Origin: Rusavskia elegans | Taxonomy: Eukaryota; Ascomycota; Lecanoromycetes; Teloschistales; Teloschistaceae | NCBI GenBank assembly: GCA_011316305.1 | Contig: SAUG01000030.1 | Location: 773,270-837,269, forward strand | Direction of reading: 5' to 3' | Length of the DNA stretch: 64,000 bases | Part shown: piece by piece, positions 33,700-45,611 of the stretch | Layout of the letters: each line of letters starts with the position of its first letter | How positions within the stretch are numbered: position 1 is the stretch's first letter | Translations under genes and position numbers: made by a program | Notes under the pieces: model-generated | Seen by the model: only the letters and a program-made list of their open reading frames with translations | What the model was told of the DNA's origin: nothing | Database searches by the model: none

Positions 33700-34692
33700 T
33701 CATCCCTCCTTCAACCCCTTTACTCGATCCTCATCGAAAAAACTCGCCAACCCCACCGTCACTCCATCAACTTTAATCGACATACTCGACTCCCTGTAAA
33801 CGGCTCTCGCAACCATATACTCCATCACCTGCGGCAGCGCTTGAATCAGATGCCTCCATTCGTAGATCGGCGGGGTTCTCCGCGGCGGCATCACGGGCCG
33901 CGTGACGAAATAGCACGCGAGGCTTTCGAAATGAGAGATAAAGGGGTCTTGGAGGCGGTCGGTGGAGGGGTGGACGGCGGCTTCGGAGAGGGCGCTGATG
34001 ATGGCCATGAAGAAGTTGCTTGAGGGGAAGGGAGAGCCGAAGGGGTTGATTTCTACGGTTACCCGGTTTGCCGCGAGTGGGTTGATGGTGATGTTATTGG
34101 GGTTGGATGAATTCTTGATGGTACTGTTTGATGGCTCTGAGGTTGGGAGGATTTTTCGTGTTACTGTGGTATCCCCTTTCCTTGCGGGAAGACGGAGCAG
34201 ACTGGTTACACTTTCCGGGGCGCCAAAGTAAATCCCACCGACTTCTTCGTATCTGTAAAGAAGCAAGACTAGTGAAGTTCTGAAATCGGAAGTGAAAAGC
34301 ATATTCCAGATCGACATCACCAATCCCCACACGAGATATCTGCGCGGTAGACCCGCACCCATTCCGTAGAATAGGACAGCAGGTTCTGGGAAACGTCCTG
34401 ATGAGAAGCTTTGAATGGGCATGATCGCGTTGTAGTCACCGAGTGCTGCTTCTTGTAGGGCGATGATGCTATTGTAGAAGAAGCCTTCTCGCGGTGGACC
34501 TAGTGAGGAGGATCTTGGATATATCATAAATTCTTTGGGGATTTCGACCTGGGACAAATTCGTACGGGGTAGCATCGAAATTGACGGACTAACCCCTCGA
34601 GAGTTTGGAAGCGCTCGTTCATTTGCGCTTACAGGAACTGAAATAGCTGGTCGTGCCCAAGCAAAGAACAAAGTGAGAAGCAAGATGGACAT
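33700..34692 (-). CDS. Secreted protein of unknown function
   Basis: A single-exon frame of 330 residues from the ATG at 34692. It opens with a clear signal peptide (MSILLLTLFFAWARPAISVP). The mature part has an N-terminal segment with NLSQVEIPKEFMIYPRSSSL and a middle with FYGMGAGLPRRYLVWGLVMS. A second half begins NNITINPLAANRVTVEINPF and ends VDGVTVGLASFFDEDRVKGL. The two halves share an organisation (a hydrophobic strand-like start, a helical stretch, then a strand), suggesting an internal duplication. Asn-X-Ser/Thr sites fit glycosylation. I do not recognise a family. A hidden intron around 34250-34350 is possible but not needed. Confidence 0.65.
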   Translation of the reverse strand: MSILLLTLFFAWARPAISVPVSANERALPNSRGVSPSISMLPRTNLSQVEIPKEFMIYPRSSSLGPPREGFFYNSIIALQEAALGDYNAIMPIQSFSSGRFPEPAVLFYGMGAGLPRRYLVWGLVMSIWNMLFTSDFRTSLVLLLYRYEEVGGIYFGAPESVTSLLRLPARKGDTTVTRKILPTSEPSNSTIKNSSNPNNITINPLAANRVTVEINPFGSPFPSSNFFMAIISALSEAAVHPSTDRLQDPFISHFESLACYFVTRPVMPPRRTPPIYEWRHLIQALPQVMEYMVARAVYRESSMSIKVDGVTVGLASFFDEDRVKGLKEG

Positions 34693-34871
34693 GGGGCAGG
34701 CCTAGAAGCAACAAAGGGAGGCTGCCTAGTACAATGGATGTCTGCTACATGAAATGATCAGAACATATACTATTGCAAAACCCCGTCTGGAGGGCTCAGG
34801 AGAGAAATTCGTGGAAGGCTACACTTGCCTGATCTAATGAGCTGGTGGATCGCAGTCATCTCGCCAAAGGA

Positions 34872-36130
34872 TTATAGCCGCCTCTGTTGCGGTGTATTCC
34901 TGCATCCTCTTACGGTCTTACCGAGCTGGTCTATTAAATCTCCGCTTGCATGACCACTTGCGAGCTTAGTGGATCCGAATGTTATGTGGTGCATCCTGGC
35001 CACAACCGCTTTCAGCGTCTGGGGAGCGCTTCTAGGGTATGGTGCCACAATTTTGGCTCGCATATACCCTGCTACCGCTCCCGTTTGTGACGTGGAATAA
35101 ACGTTCTTCATCCTTCTCCCCTTGGTTGGTATCCAATGGATGCAAGGCATGGTGAAGGTGAAAGAAAATCCCAGCCCAGCACAACATCTGCTATTGACAC
35201 TTTCAACAGCCGAAGCTAGTCTGCCACTATATAGGGCATCATCTGTGGATAATTTTTCGGAAGCGCAGGATCGAATATCATCGTGCTTCAGCTTTGTTTG
35301 CTTCCCAAGACTGTTGTATTCTTCCTCAGGGCTGACCAAGCCCAGATCTTCTCGATGGAACAAGGATTTCTTCTCCTCGCAGATTGTCTCTAAGGCTCCT
35401 GTGAACACTTCTGTATGCAGGGGTCAAGTCATGAGGTCCGTAACTTCGTGCATATCCCCTAGTCCATCGCTAGTTGATCAATTGACCCCAAATGGCCGCT
35501 TCGACTGAAATGTATGCTCCGGATGCTGTGACACCCTCGACTCATCGAAGCCCCTTGTTTCACCTACGTCGTCCGAAAAAGGAAGCTGTTGTGCGACATG
35601 GCCTTTGACGAGATCGGCCTGTGAAAACGAGACGAAGCATATTTCACTGATGTAATTATTGCTCATATCATGCTTTCTGTGCGCAATCGGGGATCGGGGA
35701 TCCTCGTCCAAGCCTTCAAAGATGGTAGAAAAGTACCTTCATCCAGAAGAGATCGTCTGGATCTTGCTTGAGGGACCCTGTGGTGACCGGCGGAAGTTGC
35801 TGTGTATTGTACTGCTTTGCAGACTGACTGACTTCTTGGATCCTACCATGACGAGTGATTGAAGGGTCGGGTGCGAGTCTAGCAATGTGGGCCAGCAATA
35901 GATGCAGTATCACTCTGCGTTGATGTAGCGTCGTAGTATCTGTCCATGCGGCAAATTCCTTCAATAATCTGATACTTATAATCAGTTGACAACGTCCGAG
36001 ACTTCCAAAAAGTCGGCTGGCAAGGGGTCGCCAAGAAATAGACCTGAAGCAGCCTAGAGTGTATCGCCGGAGCCGATTGGCCCCTGGAGTTGCTATCGTC
36101 TCTTCCCCAAAGATAGAATACGATTCTCAT
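34872..36130 (-). pseudogene. Coding-like region of unknown family with a one-base frame break
   Basis: Several minus-strand segments look like one protein. These are LLKEFAAWTDTTTLHQRRVI (near 35965), DPDDLFWMKVLFYHL (ending 35716), DEDPRSPIAHRKHDMSN (starting near 35710), then ISEICFVSFSQADLVKGHVA and, further down, ALETICEEKKSLFHREDLGL to RCCAGLGFSFTFTMPCIHWI. The second and third segments are directly adjacent but one base out of frame at the CTTTGAAGG around 35714, with no intron long enough to explain it. The last segment needs an intron near 35410-35490 that I could not place in phase. It may be a decaying gene, or a real gene with one sequencing error. No family is recognised. Confidence 0.4.
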
Positions 36131-36537
36131 ACTGGGTGGTTTTCGAATCAAGCCATCTCAAATCGTACGAAAACACGACAGAGGCACATCATCTGAAAGG
36201 TTGAATATCTTGTGAATATCGCTTTGAACTAGTCCGATGTGAGCATGTAGGCAGCAGCATGTAGGTGGTTGATTGTAGCTATCGAGAAGAGTTCTATAGA
36301 GAAAGATGGTGAAGGAAAAGTAGGATTCGCCAAGACCACGCTAAACCTATTCGGGCAAGATCAGGGGCTTTCCGTGAAGAGTAATCCAATCCTATTGGTC
36401 AATGTGTATCTGCCAAATTACATCTCTACTATGATAACCCCTATGCAGGCTCTCATCCGATTATTTCAAACCGACGCCTGCAATGATGCTTTCATCCCCA
36501 TCCCAAACTGCTAAGCATCGCACAAAAGATCCGAAAT
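36131..36537. other. Intergenic, no gene seen
   Basis: About 400 bp with no supported feature. Confidence 0.3.
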
Positions 36538-39500
36538 CTACCACTCACAGTACACTATGGGGATGAAATCGTCAGCCTGGATGGAGTGGCTTGAAGTACA
36601 GCTTGTCGCTTGCGCAGCTGGCACAATACACTGTATCGGGCTGCCAGGCACATCCCCGGTCAATGTTCCTACATTGTAATTGCCCCCCGAATACTTCAAT
36701 CCATCAATGCCATGAGCCTTGAAAGGGCCAAAATTGACTGGATAGTCGGAATATCGTTGGCTGAACTCTGAGTATAAGAGTCCCCGAAGATGTCGTCGTC
36801 TTTCCAGGGGTTCAGCGGTTGTCCGGGTGTGATTTGTATACATGCCCCATGCTACTGCAATCTAAATCTCCACCTGTTTTTGGTCAGAAATGCCGATGCA
36901 AAGATGAGGAGGAAGCTGAAGACTCGACGATACTTACAAGAACCTTCTCGGTAGATAATGATGGCTTGGCTAGGCTTCGGTTTTGGCGTCTCTTTTGGCG
37001 GTAGCGTGCTGGGAGCGATTGCAGGGTGTGGGTCTCCAGCACAGATGGAATAGAGTACGCCGTCTTTTGTTTCGGTGCTGATACCAATCATGATGGATCT
37101 GCATGTACAGTATATTTGGGAACCAGGAGCAATTGTACCGGTGATAGTTGTCCTGTTGAGCGTATCGTGTCAGCCAAGAGATCGAGAAAGCGAACGAGAA
37201 TATCGGGCAAGAGAGAGAGAGAGAGAGGGCTTACTGGACAAGACTACAATCGGTCAAAGGACCGACTGTCGTCGGCTTGACTGGACCTGGAGAAATAGTC
37301 GTGGCAGGTGGCGCGGTATATCCGCATAGATCGTCACCAGACATGGCTAGATACTGGTTGTTGGGATTCTTGCAGGCACACCAAGTAGCAGGCGTCCATG
37401 TAGCAAGTCCTATGTTGCTCACAGCCCCACAGGAGAAAGTCGTCACACTGCTGGGCGTAGGGCAGTATGCTGCATTCTGTCTTACGCCATCATTGGGACA
37501 GTCTGCGGGATTGATGGTTCGGCTTGGTTGGGCATCAATACTCTATCTCTCTGGAGTTGCAGAGGGTTTAGAAGGCAGTTCTGTGGAAGAAGGGAATGGT
37601 GCCTTGATGGTTGATATCTTTGTGGACTTGGGAGCTGAACCTTTCTTTGTGGTGGTCCCGGAAACACTAGATGTTCCTCCTAGATAGTATTTGGCTATCC
37701 AGCTATTCCGTTGCTTCAATTCATCAAAGCCGACTGACTCAATATCCAGGATGTAGTTCTGATTTGCTGTAGAGTATGATCCCGTGGAGGATGGTGATGA
37801 CGAAGACTGAACCGATGATGTTGGCTTCGATGTTGTCTCTGCCGTTGTGGACTGAGAGTCATCCGTTGTTGAATCGTCGTCATCTTCGCTGCTAGTTGGC
37901 CCATCGTCAGGCTCTTCTGTAGCGGTAGGTTTCAAGTCTTCGTCAATTGTTATGGTGGGCCACTTGATATTCGGGAAAGGCGAAGGGGTTGGAGGAGGGT
38001 ATATCTGTATGAGCATTTTAGACAATTGATCGAACATTTATAGAAGTGGATCGGGTGTGTCTAGAAACGACAATGCGCAAGGTGAGCCGGGATTATTCAC
38101 CCCTGGTTTGTCCACCCCCCACAGTATGATTCCACCGTTGTCAATACCCGGTGGACAAATGATGAAACATTTGGGGCCCCCTTTCCAGAACCTGCAGTCA
38201 ATCTTGAAGTCAGCATGCCTGTAATACATTTGTCTCGGAGCACAAATGAGGTTGACGATGGTATATCTTGTCCCATAGCTTAGCAGGGTATCCGATTGAC
38301 GTATTAATCGATGTCTCGAATACCCAGCTTGCCAGCGATAGCTGCAAATTCAAGCCGGATTGGGGTAAAGGAGCTCCGAAAACTACTTACGGTAAAAACA
38401 CCAACGCCATGATGATCATCGCTGGTGCGAATTGCGGTGTTTCCAGCAATCCCAGGCCCAATGGACGATACTATGGAGGCTTCAGGGTCGTAGGAGGTAG
38501 TGATGATGGGTAGGGCACTAGTCATCGTTGGATTGTTGCCCTCTTTGGTAGTAGAACTGCCATCATAATCGTTTATAGTGAAATTGTCTCCTCTAGTCGT
38601 CCTAGGAAGAGCGGTCTGTGATGGGCCTCCTGCCGTAATCGATGCTCGCGACGAAGGCGCCCCCCTACTGCTAGTAGAACCAGACGAACTACTCTGGGTA
38701 CCACTATTTGAACAGGTCCAGTAGGTTGAGTAGGAGCATTAAGGTCAGTAGGCCAAATCGTAGGAGGGGATAGTTCTGGATTGGTACGCGAAGCCTGGTT
38801 GAGTGGTACCCATGCAACGCCTCCAGGGCCTATCACCAGAGGAACAGAACTGGACTCGCTATATGTCGTTGAGGTCGTAAGAGTGCTTGAAAGAATGGCG
38901 AATTTCGACAAGGTAGTCCGAATGAACGTCTCGCTGTAGACTCGGGAGTTGATGGTTGTATAGAGTACCGTACCACCCGCGGGCAAAGGAACGCTTGAAG
39001 CCTGCGAGTTTGCTTCAGAAGTCGAGGACCCACTGATGCCAGTCGTCGTCTCAGAGGGTTCCCTGCCGGTTTCAACACCAGTTTGTCCCTCAGTCTGTTC
39101 TCCCGTGTTCGATGTCGTTGTTTCTGTTGATTGATCGCTGTCTTTCTTGGTCGTCGTTCCTTTCCCAAGAGTGGTCGTTTTCGGCAATTGGGGACCGGTA
39201 CCTCGGGAGTCCGGAGGTTCGATAATAATCGATGCTCCTTCGATGATTGTTTCTCATTGAGAGCTAGGAACGTCATTTGAACGTCCAGGTAAACCTGTGT
39301 TGTCTGCATCTGTTGACCACCCTTGAACCCCCGGAGAAGCACCAATACTGGACGACGGACTTGTGGTGGTCGTCGGTGCTTGATTTCGCGTGTGTGAACT
39401 GCCAGCGTCGTTGGTAGTGATATTGGGAAACTGGGTTCCGGGATCATTGCCGAGAGACCCAATAGATGAAGACCAATTTCCCTCGTGGGGTAATGGATTG

Positions 39501-40176
39501 GCAGGGTAAACGTAATTGGTGATTGAAGAATGAGTGTCAGCCACCTAGACTTCCGAAAAGCAAGGGCTGGAGATGAGGATATAGTTCCAATGTCGGGACG
39601 CTCTAGGAGATAGCGAAGTACATCCATTATCTTGCCCCGACGTGGCAATTTCCAGGTATCGAGTGCTCCGTATACTGAGCCAAGCGAAAAGTGTAGGAAA
39701 CGAGAAGTGGCGACTTGCTTGACCTATTGGTGCCTCCAGTCATAACCCAACCTCCCCAGAAATTCTGATCGCTGACACAAGTGCTGAAGATGTCATTGAA
39801 GGTCTTCGGGCAGAGCTTGGAGACACGGTTGGCCCGCTAATAAAATTGGCCACGTGCGACGAATTGAAGAAGTCATTCTTATGACCATAATAGATGACGG
39901 ATAGAGGCAATCATCCGTTATCCAAAGTTGTAGTCCCCTGGCTGGCTATATCGCAAGGTTTAGTGATGGAATCATCCTTTACGATCGCTGCACTGATATC
40001 TGACGCTGAAGGGTCGTCCGGTGATCGAGTCTGAACGCATGTTGGCCCCGTAGCATGGGGTCACCAACTATGACCTTTGCTGAAGTTGAAGAGGTAGCGC
40101 TTGTTGCAGCGGTGGGCAGGGCATCAACTCGAAAGATGAGGAACGGAAATGCTAGGAGGTTGAAATAAGAAGTCAT
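36538..40176 (-). CDS. Large Ser/Thr-rich (mucin-like) secreted protein, multi-exon
   Basis: The ATG at 40176 opens a clear signal peptide (MTSYFNLLAFPFLIFRVDAL, then PTAATS). Downstream exons carry Ser/Thr/Pro-rich sequence (TTTSPSSSIGASPG, TTTKKDSDQSTETTTSN). They also carry short beta-like modules (LPAGGTVLYTTINSRVYSET, SVPLVIGPGGVAWVPLN) and a Cys-bearing block, FKIDCRFWKGGPKCFIIC, ahead of PPGIDNGGIILWGVDKPG. A proline-rich hinge, YPPPTPSPFPNIKWPTITI, is followed by Cys modules (WCACKNPNN, CTCRSIMIGISTETKDGVLY) and a C-terminal end, ADDFIPIVYCEW. Likely introns include 38390..38219 and one ending at the YPPP exon. I did not resolve all splice sites, and two adjacent genes cannot be ruled out. 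The architecture resembles O-glycosylated cell-wall or secreted proteins; the function is unknown. Confidence 0.5.
37210..37229 (+). repeat. GA dinucleotide microsatellite
   Basis: About nine tandem GA units lie within what is probably an intron of the mucin-like gene. Confidence 0.8.
38219..38390 (-). repeat. Introner-like intron sequence, copy 1
   Basis: This 172-nt candidate intron starts GTAAGTAGTTTTCGGAGCTC and ends TTACAG. It contains an imperfect inverted repeat around 38277..38340 (TAGCAGGGTATCCG against AATACCCAGCTTGCCAGC). Its sequence is clearly related to 53343..53528, while the upstream exon ends differ. An internal 49-nt GT-AG alternative (38390..38342) is also visible. Confidence 0.6.
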
Positions 40177-41531
40177 GACAGCTGAGGGAGAACGTCGAAA
40201 ATCAATGTAAAGCAGTACTAAATCTACCACGACTTGAAATTTTACAATTGAAGAAGCATATCGGTTCCCTACCTATGAAACTTGAGGTGATACTGAAGTC
40301 TGCATCGTTGATGACAACCATAGGATATCATGGACATCGAACGTCAGGCTCGGTCTATTTGGTTACAACAACGTCGACGTCTTATCTAGCCATGGGACCT
40401 GTGGCCGATCGCTCAAGCGCCATGCGACTTGAAAAGCGGTACATCGAAGTCAGGTACAAGTTGTTCGACAGATCGTTTCTTAATGAAGCTTTGCAAAGGG
40501 GAGCCGTTCTCGGAATATCCTCCAAGTCGGTCGGTGCATCTACTGTCAACATAAGCCCTTTTCAAGTGTCTGGTAGATCGTTAAAAGGATTCCCTATCCG
40601 GCATCTTGGTGGTGGGACTACCCTCCCTCTTATATCCCCCCTCTTCCTCCCTTCTCTTCTTACCTCCTTTCTACCTCCTGCTCTTCTCACAATTTATCTG
40701 CGCTTTTTCCCATCTTGCATAACTTGTGACATACATCCCATCTTCGAGGACATGTTCTGGTGTGCTTGCTCAGCTTCTCGTGTATGTTGAACAGGACGAT
40801 TAGATCCACAGTTGAATGATCGCTTTTTTGATGGCCGCGAAGTCCTACGCAAAGCAGAATCATGCTGTGGTAGTGAGTGCAAGAAGTTGTAGCAGAGTTT
40901 CCAGACCATTGAAGGCCAACGCGGGAGCTATCCAGTCGGCGACGACGGCGAGAAACTTGTTCGTGAGTTACCGTGGTTATCTTCGACGTCGCTTCCATAC
41001 CAACACGCGTCCTGCGGCGTAGGACCAAGTCTTCTTCTCCATCGCAATCCCCAAAGGACACCCGCCATACTAAGCAACAATCATACACTCGGCCGTGAAC
41101 GCTATTTACAGTGGCAGCCAGGCAAATCAGAATACTGATGTCGAAATATGCATTTGCATTTGGGAGCACCCGTGTGAACCCAATAAGTATGACTGAAACT
41201 CAGTAGCGTTATTGAGCAATTGGTCTGGTGGAGTGGTAACAGAGGCATTGATTGTGAAGTGATCACTAAGTCTCGCTACGTAGAAAGCGTATCAACGCCG
41301 AATTGACAATAATTGATGTTGTATATCAGTAGACCCCTCGGACGGGGGAGATTTGAGCAAGGGGGGATGTTTATGTACGGAGTTAGAAGGACTTAAGCGG
41401 TCACCCCTCGCCTTTGCCTCGACCCCGACCTCGACCTCACGACTAGGCTGCCGGGAGATGCGCGTTGGACATACCGATACCTACATTACACCAAGTACCG
41501 CAACTGTGGTAGCTCGCTCTTTCGAATCAAC
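40177..41531. other. Intergenic; pyrimidine-rich core-promoter-like tract, possible small ORF
   Basis: A C/T-rich tract on the plus strand at 40618..40690, with TATATC just before it, looks like a fungal core promoter. The next plus-strand ATG (40816) opens 68 residues ending RRRFHTNTRPAA with an Arg-rich, mitochondrial-like character. I cannot confirm it as a gene. The long TTG-initiated frame 40248..40790 is translation through this pyrimidine tract and is not supported. Confidence 0.25.
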
Positions 41532-44051
41532 ATGTTACTTCGTTTCTGGATACGAAACCTGCAGAGCCCATTGGGACTACAATCCACCTTACTTACTGAA
41601 CCGAGTGCGACCCCGGGCGTCCTGATCAGCATTGACACGAACGTATATGACGAGCTCATCACCAAGTGTCCACCTGCAGCATTGAGATATGTTGACGATG
41701 AAAATGAGGTAATCCGTGTTGGCTCGGCACTGGAACTAGCCCAACGACTGGAGGACCCTGCTCGGAATGATCATTCATTCTTGTCTCATTACCACACTTT
41801 CGACATCGACCACCGCACCGACATCCTTGCAATGTGGACTCGGTATGGGGAACGAATTACCGATGGCGGTACCAGCCAGCGAGACCGTTACTTCCAGGCT
41901 ACAAATCCGCCTGTGACCAAGTCGTCGGATCAGAGACCGCCCCTGCCAAAGCTCTGTTCTACTCACGCTGGTAACGGCACGGAAACTTCTACTTCTTCCC
42001 CACAGTCCAATCTCACCGGAGAGGGCAAAAGACAGGTACGTCGAACCCTCTGACCACTCATCTTTGCTTCGTAGAACTTTCAATAACCAGCACACTAGGC
42101 TCAAGCGGCAGGTGACCTACTCCGGTCTAGGTATTTGCATCACCATCAACCCTGTGCTTCTACGACAGAACCCCACCCTGCGACATACCAAAATCGCTGG
42201 GCTTCGTACAGTAAAGATGCTGCAACTTTCGTTCCTTCAATACCCAAGCAGAACACCGAAGTCGGTATCAATACCTCCACAGAAGAGATTCCAGACGTAA
42301 ATTCTGGTCCTATCAATCTGCAGCTCCGCGGACCATCGAAGCCTTATCACGACCAGGCTGTGGGCGACAGAACGCGCGATGGAACAAACTTGGTCAGACG
42401 GAAGAAAACACGTTCCGATGTTCTCGATAACAACCATCGGATATCATTTACTCCAGGTCAGCCACTTAAGCTTGAAGATCGAGTCGTCAATTCGCATTCA
42501 ACCGAGGGCCCCAGGATCAAGCCAGTGCATCATGATACACAATCGAGCCTGATCGATGTCTTCAACAATGAACTTAAGAGATTGGCAACGAAAGATTCAA
42601 CCAAGATGGACCACCAGCGAGAAGGAGAAGAAACAGTGCCACCACTAGCCAAGCGAATGCAGAATTTATGCTCGAAGCTTCAAACGCTGGGTCAGAGATC
42701 TGATGGAGGGGTCGCATCGGTCCAAAGCGTTCAGCACGGGATTTGTGCTGCTTTGCAAGGCTTCTGTACCGCCATCCAAGACGTTGCAGACTCTGTTCAG
42801 GATGAGTCGAATCCTGAATCGCTAAGGGTCTTGGACCAGGACAAGACTGATAGGACTCTACTCGACAACGCAATTGAAGGTCTTAGTGAATTAGCGAGTG
42901 CTACGACTCTTCTACAAACCCAGATATTGCCAAACCTGCGGAATTTCGTGGAAAATGCGACACGTCAAGAGTCCCTAGAGCCTGTGACTTCCATGCTATC
43001 CGGCGAACGCAAAGACCGGTCCCCCTTCAAGCACCCGGGTGGTCGATTTGAGGTATCCGGCCAACATTTAAACGTACTCCAGAATCCGAACACCCCATTC
43101 ATAATGAAGAACGTCCTGGTTGATCCAATGGCTGATCCTTCGACCACGTTCCAAGCTTCAGGACCAATAGATTCTTCATCCCATCCCAAACCGTCGAATA
43201 CCTATTGCCACAATGTGGTCCATTCAGTAGTGGACTCACACCCAGGGCCGCCGCAAGCGAGCAGAGTCGATGAAGCCTTCTCTTCGACCTTCCTCCAGAA
43301 TGTGGGGCGGTTTTGGGCGGACGACAGGGCATCGCACTCGGCAGAACGCCGCTTCCCAACGTTAAAGCGTTTCGAGCAAGAGAGCTCCATAACCTCTCCA
43401 GCCTTTCGACAGAATCCGAACAAGCTGCCTCAGATGCCGGAATCTAGCCGCGAGAAGTTCCCCAGCACCCAGGCGTGTACAGACGAGACGATCGGTGTTA
43501 CTACCAAGAGAGCGACTAGAGAGCCCCGACTGTACACTTTCAGACCTATGAGTAGAGGTGGTAGTCATTCGCCATCAAATCACGAAGAACCTCTTCCACC
43601 ACCAAAAGTCGGAAGTGGGCACGAGATCGGATTTTCGCCATTGACGAGTCAAAGTCCTACGAATGGGCCTCCACGTTCCCAGCCTCCTGGCTTTGATACA
43701 CCTAGAAACGGCAACATAACCAACCAACAAGTATATGCTGACAGCTATACACAATCTCAGAGGCCACATTCATGTGACACGACCACGGGAGTACGAGTTC
43801 TGCAAGCTGCTGATATCACTGATCATGACGATCCTGCTACTGTGGCTAAAACACAGGCGTGCGTCGAGGAACTGGAAAAACTGGGCTTTGTAAACACCGT
43901 CGAAGGAGGATTAAATCGATTGGTGGTATATGCACAAGCCAGTGGAGGAGACTTGGTCGAAGCTATTGACTTAATCGCCGAAGAGTCTCAAATTTATGGA
44001 GATGTATCCCACCGTGGTAACTCCCGTCAGGGACAACGTTTCCTAGCATGA
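41532..44051 (+). CDS. PB1-like and UBA domain protein
   Basis: Two exons (41532..42035, 42099..44051; 63-nt intron) give 818 residues. Near the N-terminus, ISIDTNVYDELITKCPPAAL, RYVDDENEVIRVGSALELAQ and HTFDIDHRTDILAMW resemble a divergent PB1-type fold. That region holds an acidic D-D-E-N-E loop followed by a hydrophobic strand. The middle 550 residues are disordered and rich in S, P, T and Q. The C-terminus (QACVEELEKLGFVNTVEGGL to SGGDLVEAIDLIAEE, about 760-800) has the helix pattern of a UBA ubiquitin-binding domain. PB1 plus UBA recalls selective-autophagy receptors such as p62/Nbr1, but no ZZ or FW domain is visible, so that role is inference. The true start may lie in an upstream exon. 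Confidence 0.75.
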
Positions 44052-45611
44052 AACAGATAATTCGAGTGTGGTAAAACACTCAACATGTAAAATTAGTCAA
44101 GATGTATCAAGAGAGCCTTAGCTACCTTAAGTTGTGGCTATTTCGGACATCAAAACCGAGTATTTGGGTTGATCAATGTTAGTTTCTTGCCTCACGTCAA
44201 GAGAAAATAGGAATGCCAAGCTCATTATAGATTTCACAAGGTCTGAGGAAATCAAGCAGCTGGGTCAAGTGGTCTTTGACTATAGATAGGCTGGCTAAGT
44301 TTGTTTGAAAGCCTGTGTGTAATGTCCTACAAATCTTCCGCTGTTCCCTGCCCTGCATTGATCCATCCCCTATTACAAGAAATCGATCGCCGTCTCGATT
44401 CAATGAAAATAGCATACAGATCTCGCTTCCCCCTATTCGTGAAGGCCTTGAACAATGTCCGCAGTGCTCCGACGCCGATGGTTAGCTTCGAGCACTTGAT
44501 CAGGCAGGCCGATTCCCACTACCACAGCGCACGACTCGCTTCTTGGACACAGAACGAACAATGTCAAGCGAGAATCACCAGCGGGACAGATACACCGCCA
44601 CTGAAGAGCAACTGCAACGAGCGAGTGAGCTTGGCGCGCGTTACGAGAGTGCAACGCAAGATATAGGAAACCTGGCTGTGCGGAGATCTTCTTTGGTATG
44701 CTGACATCAGTCGAAGGCACTGTCGAGGGACGTCAATGGGATCAAGGCGGCGAACTTCAGGTAGAAGGCCACCGTGTTGCATCGCCTAGCCCGCCTGCGG
44801 AAGGCTTTTACATAACCAGGATAAAAGAAAATCCATCGCGTCGATCACCGTTCACAAAACACTATGGGGATGAAGTCGTCTGCATTTACAACTCGTTGCT
44901 TTGGCAGCTGGGAAATGTAAGGTTACACGCACGCTTATGACAATCTAACCAGATGATTGATGTCATAAAAGACTCACTGGCTCAATGGTAGCTACGTCGA
45001 TGGCCACGACTTACATGGTCTGAACGATCAATATCATATCCTGTCCTCGTTGTGCAAACAGTCAGTCGCAATGAGAGGCATACAACAGTCGGTTCCTCGA
45101 TATCGAATTTCGATATAACAACTGCCTAGCGTGTACTCACTACGGAGTAGAGCCAGTGACGAGGCAGTTACTCTATTCTTAGACTTGTGGGGTGATCGTA
45201 TTATGGCCCTCATTGTGATTGATTTTTTACACGAGCTGTTGTATCGAGAGGAGACGCCATGCCAAGCTCGCTGCAGTTTCAACGCCCCGTAGGGCTAGCC
45301 TTTTCCTAGGGCATGTGATCGCAGTACGTACTCCCAAACAGCTTTTGAAACACATACCATTGGGGAGCTCCTGGCAACCGGCCTTTCCCATCAATCTCCA
45401 AGCCATGGTTCAACAGCGACCTCCACGCACATTAATTGTCGCAAATCTACAACAGGTGCCACTCTACTCCGGTGAGCCTGACTCTTATGACCTTTCTTCA
45501 GAAAGGTGAACAAGCAATTCGAAATTTGAGGTCTCTCCATTGAGCACAAGCAAGCCACCCTCTGAACGTGTAGCCTATCCACATACAAGGCTCTTTGACA
45601 TCTGGTCCATC
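44052..45611. other. Unassigned region with relic fragments
   Basis: No intact gene was recognised. A plus-strand patch near 44480-44700 (HLIRQADSHYHSARLASWTQ in one frame, SSENHQRDRYTATEEQLQRA in another) looks like a frame-shifted coding remnant. A minus-strand relic at 44846..44911 is listed separately. Confidence 0.3.
44846..44911 (-). pseudogene. Relic of the C-terminus of the mucin-like secreted protein
   Basis: The minus strand encodes VVNADDFIPIVFCER followed by a stop. The gene at 36538 ends ADDFIPIVYCEW followed by a stop. About 28 of 34 bases match around the shared ACACTATGGGGATGAA. No other exon of a second copy was found nearby, so this is probably a truncated duplicate. Confidence 0.45.

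Noticed and set aside
37210..37229. The GA repeat as a regulatory GAGA element
   Set aside because: It is a plain microsatellite within a probable intron, and there is no evidence of function.
40248..40790. A 180-codon plus-strand frame
   Set aside because: It starts at TTG and runs through a pyrimidine-rich promoter-like tract, giving low-complexity P/L/S sequence.
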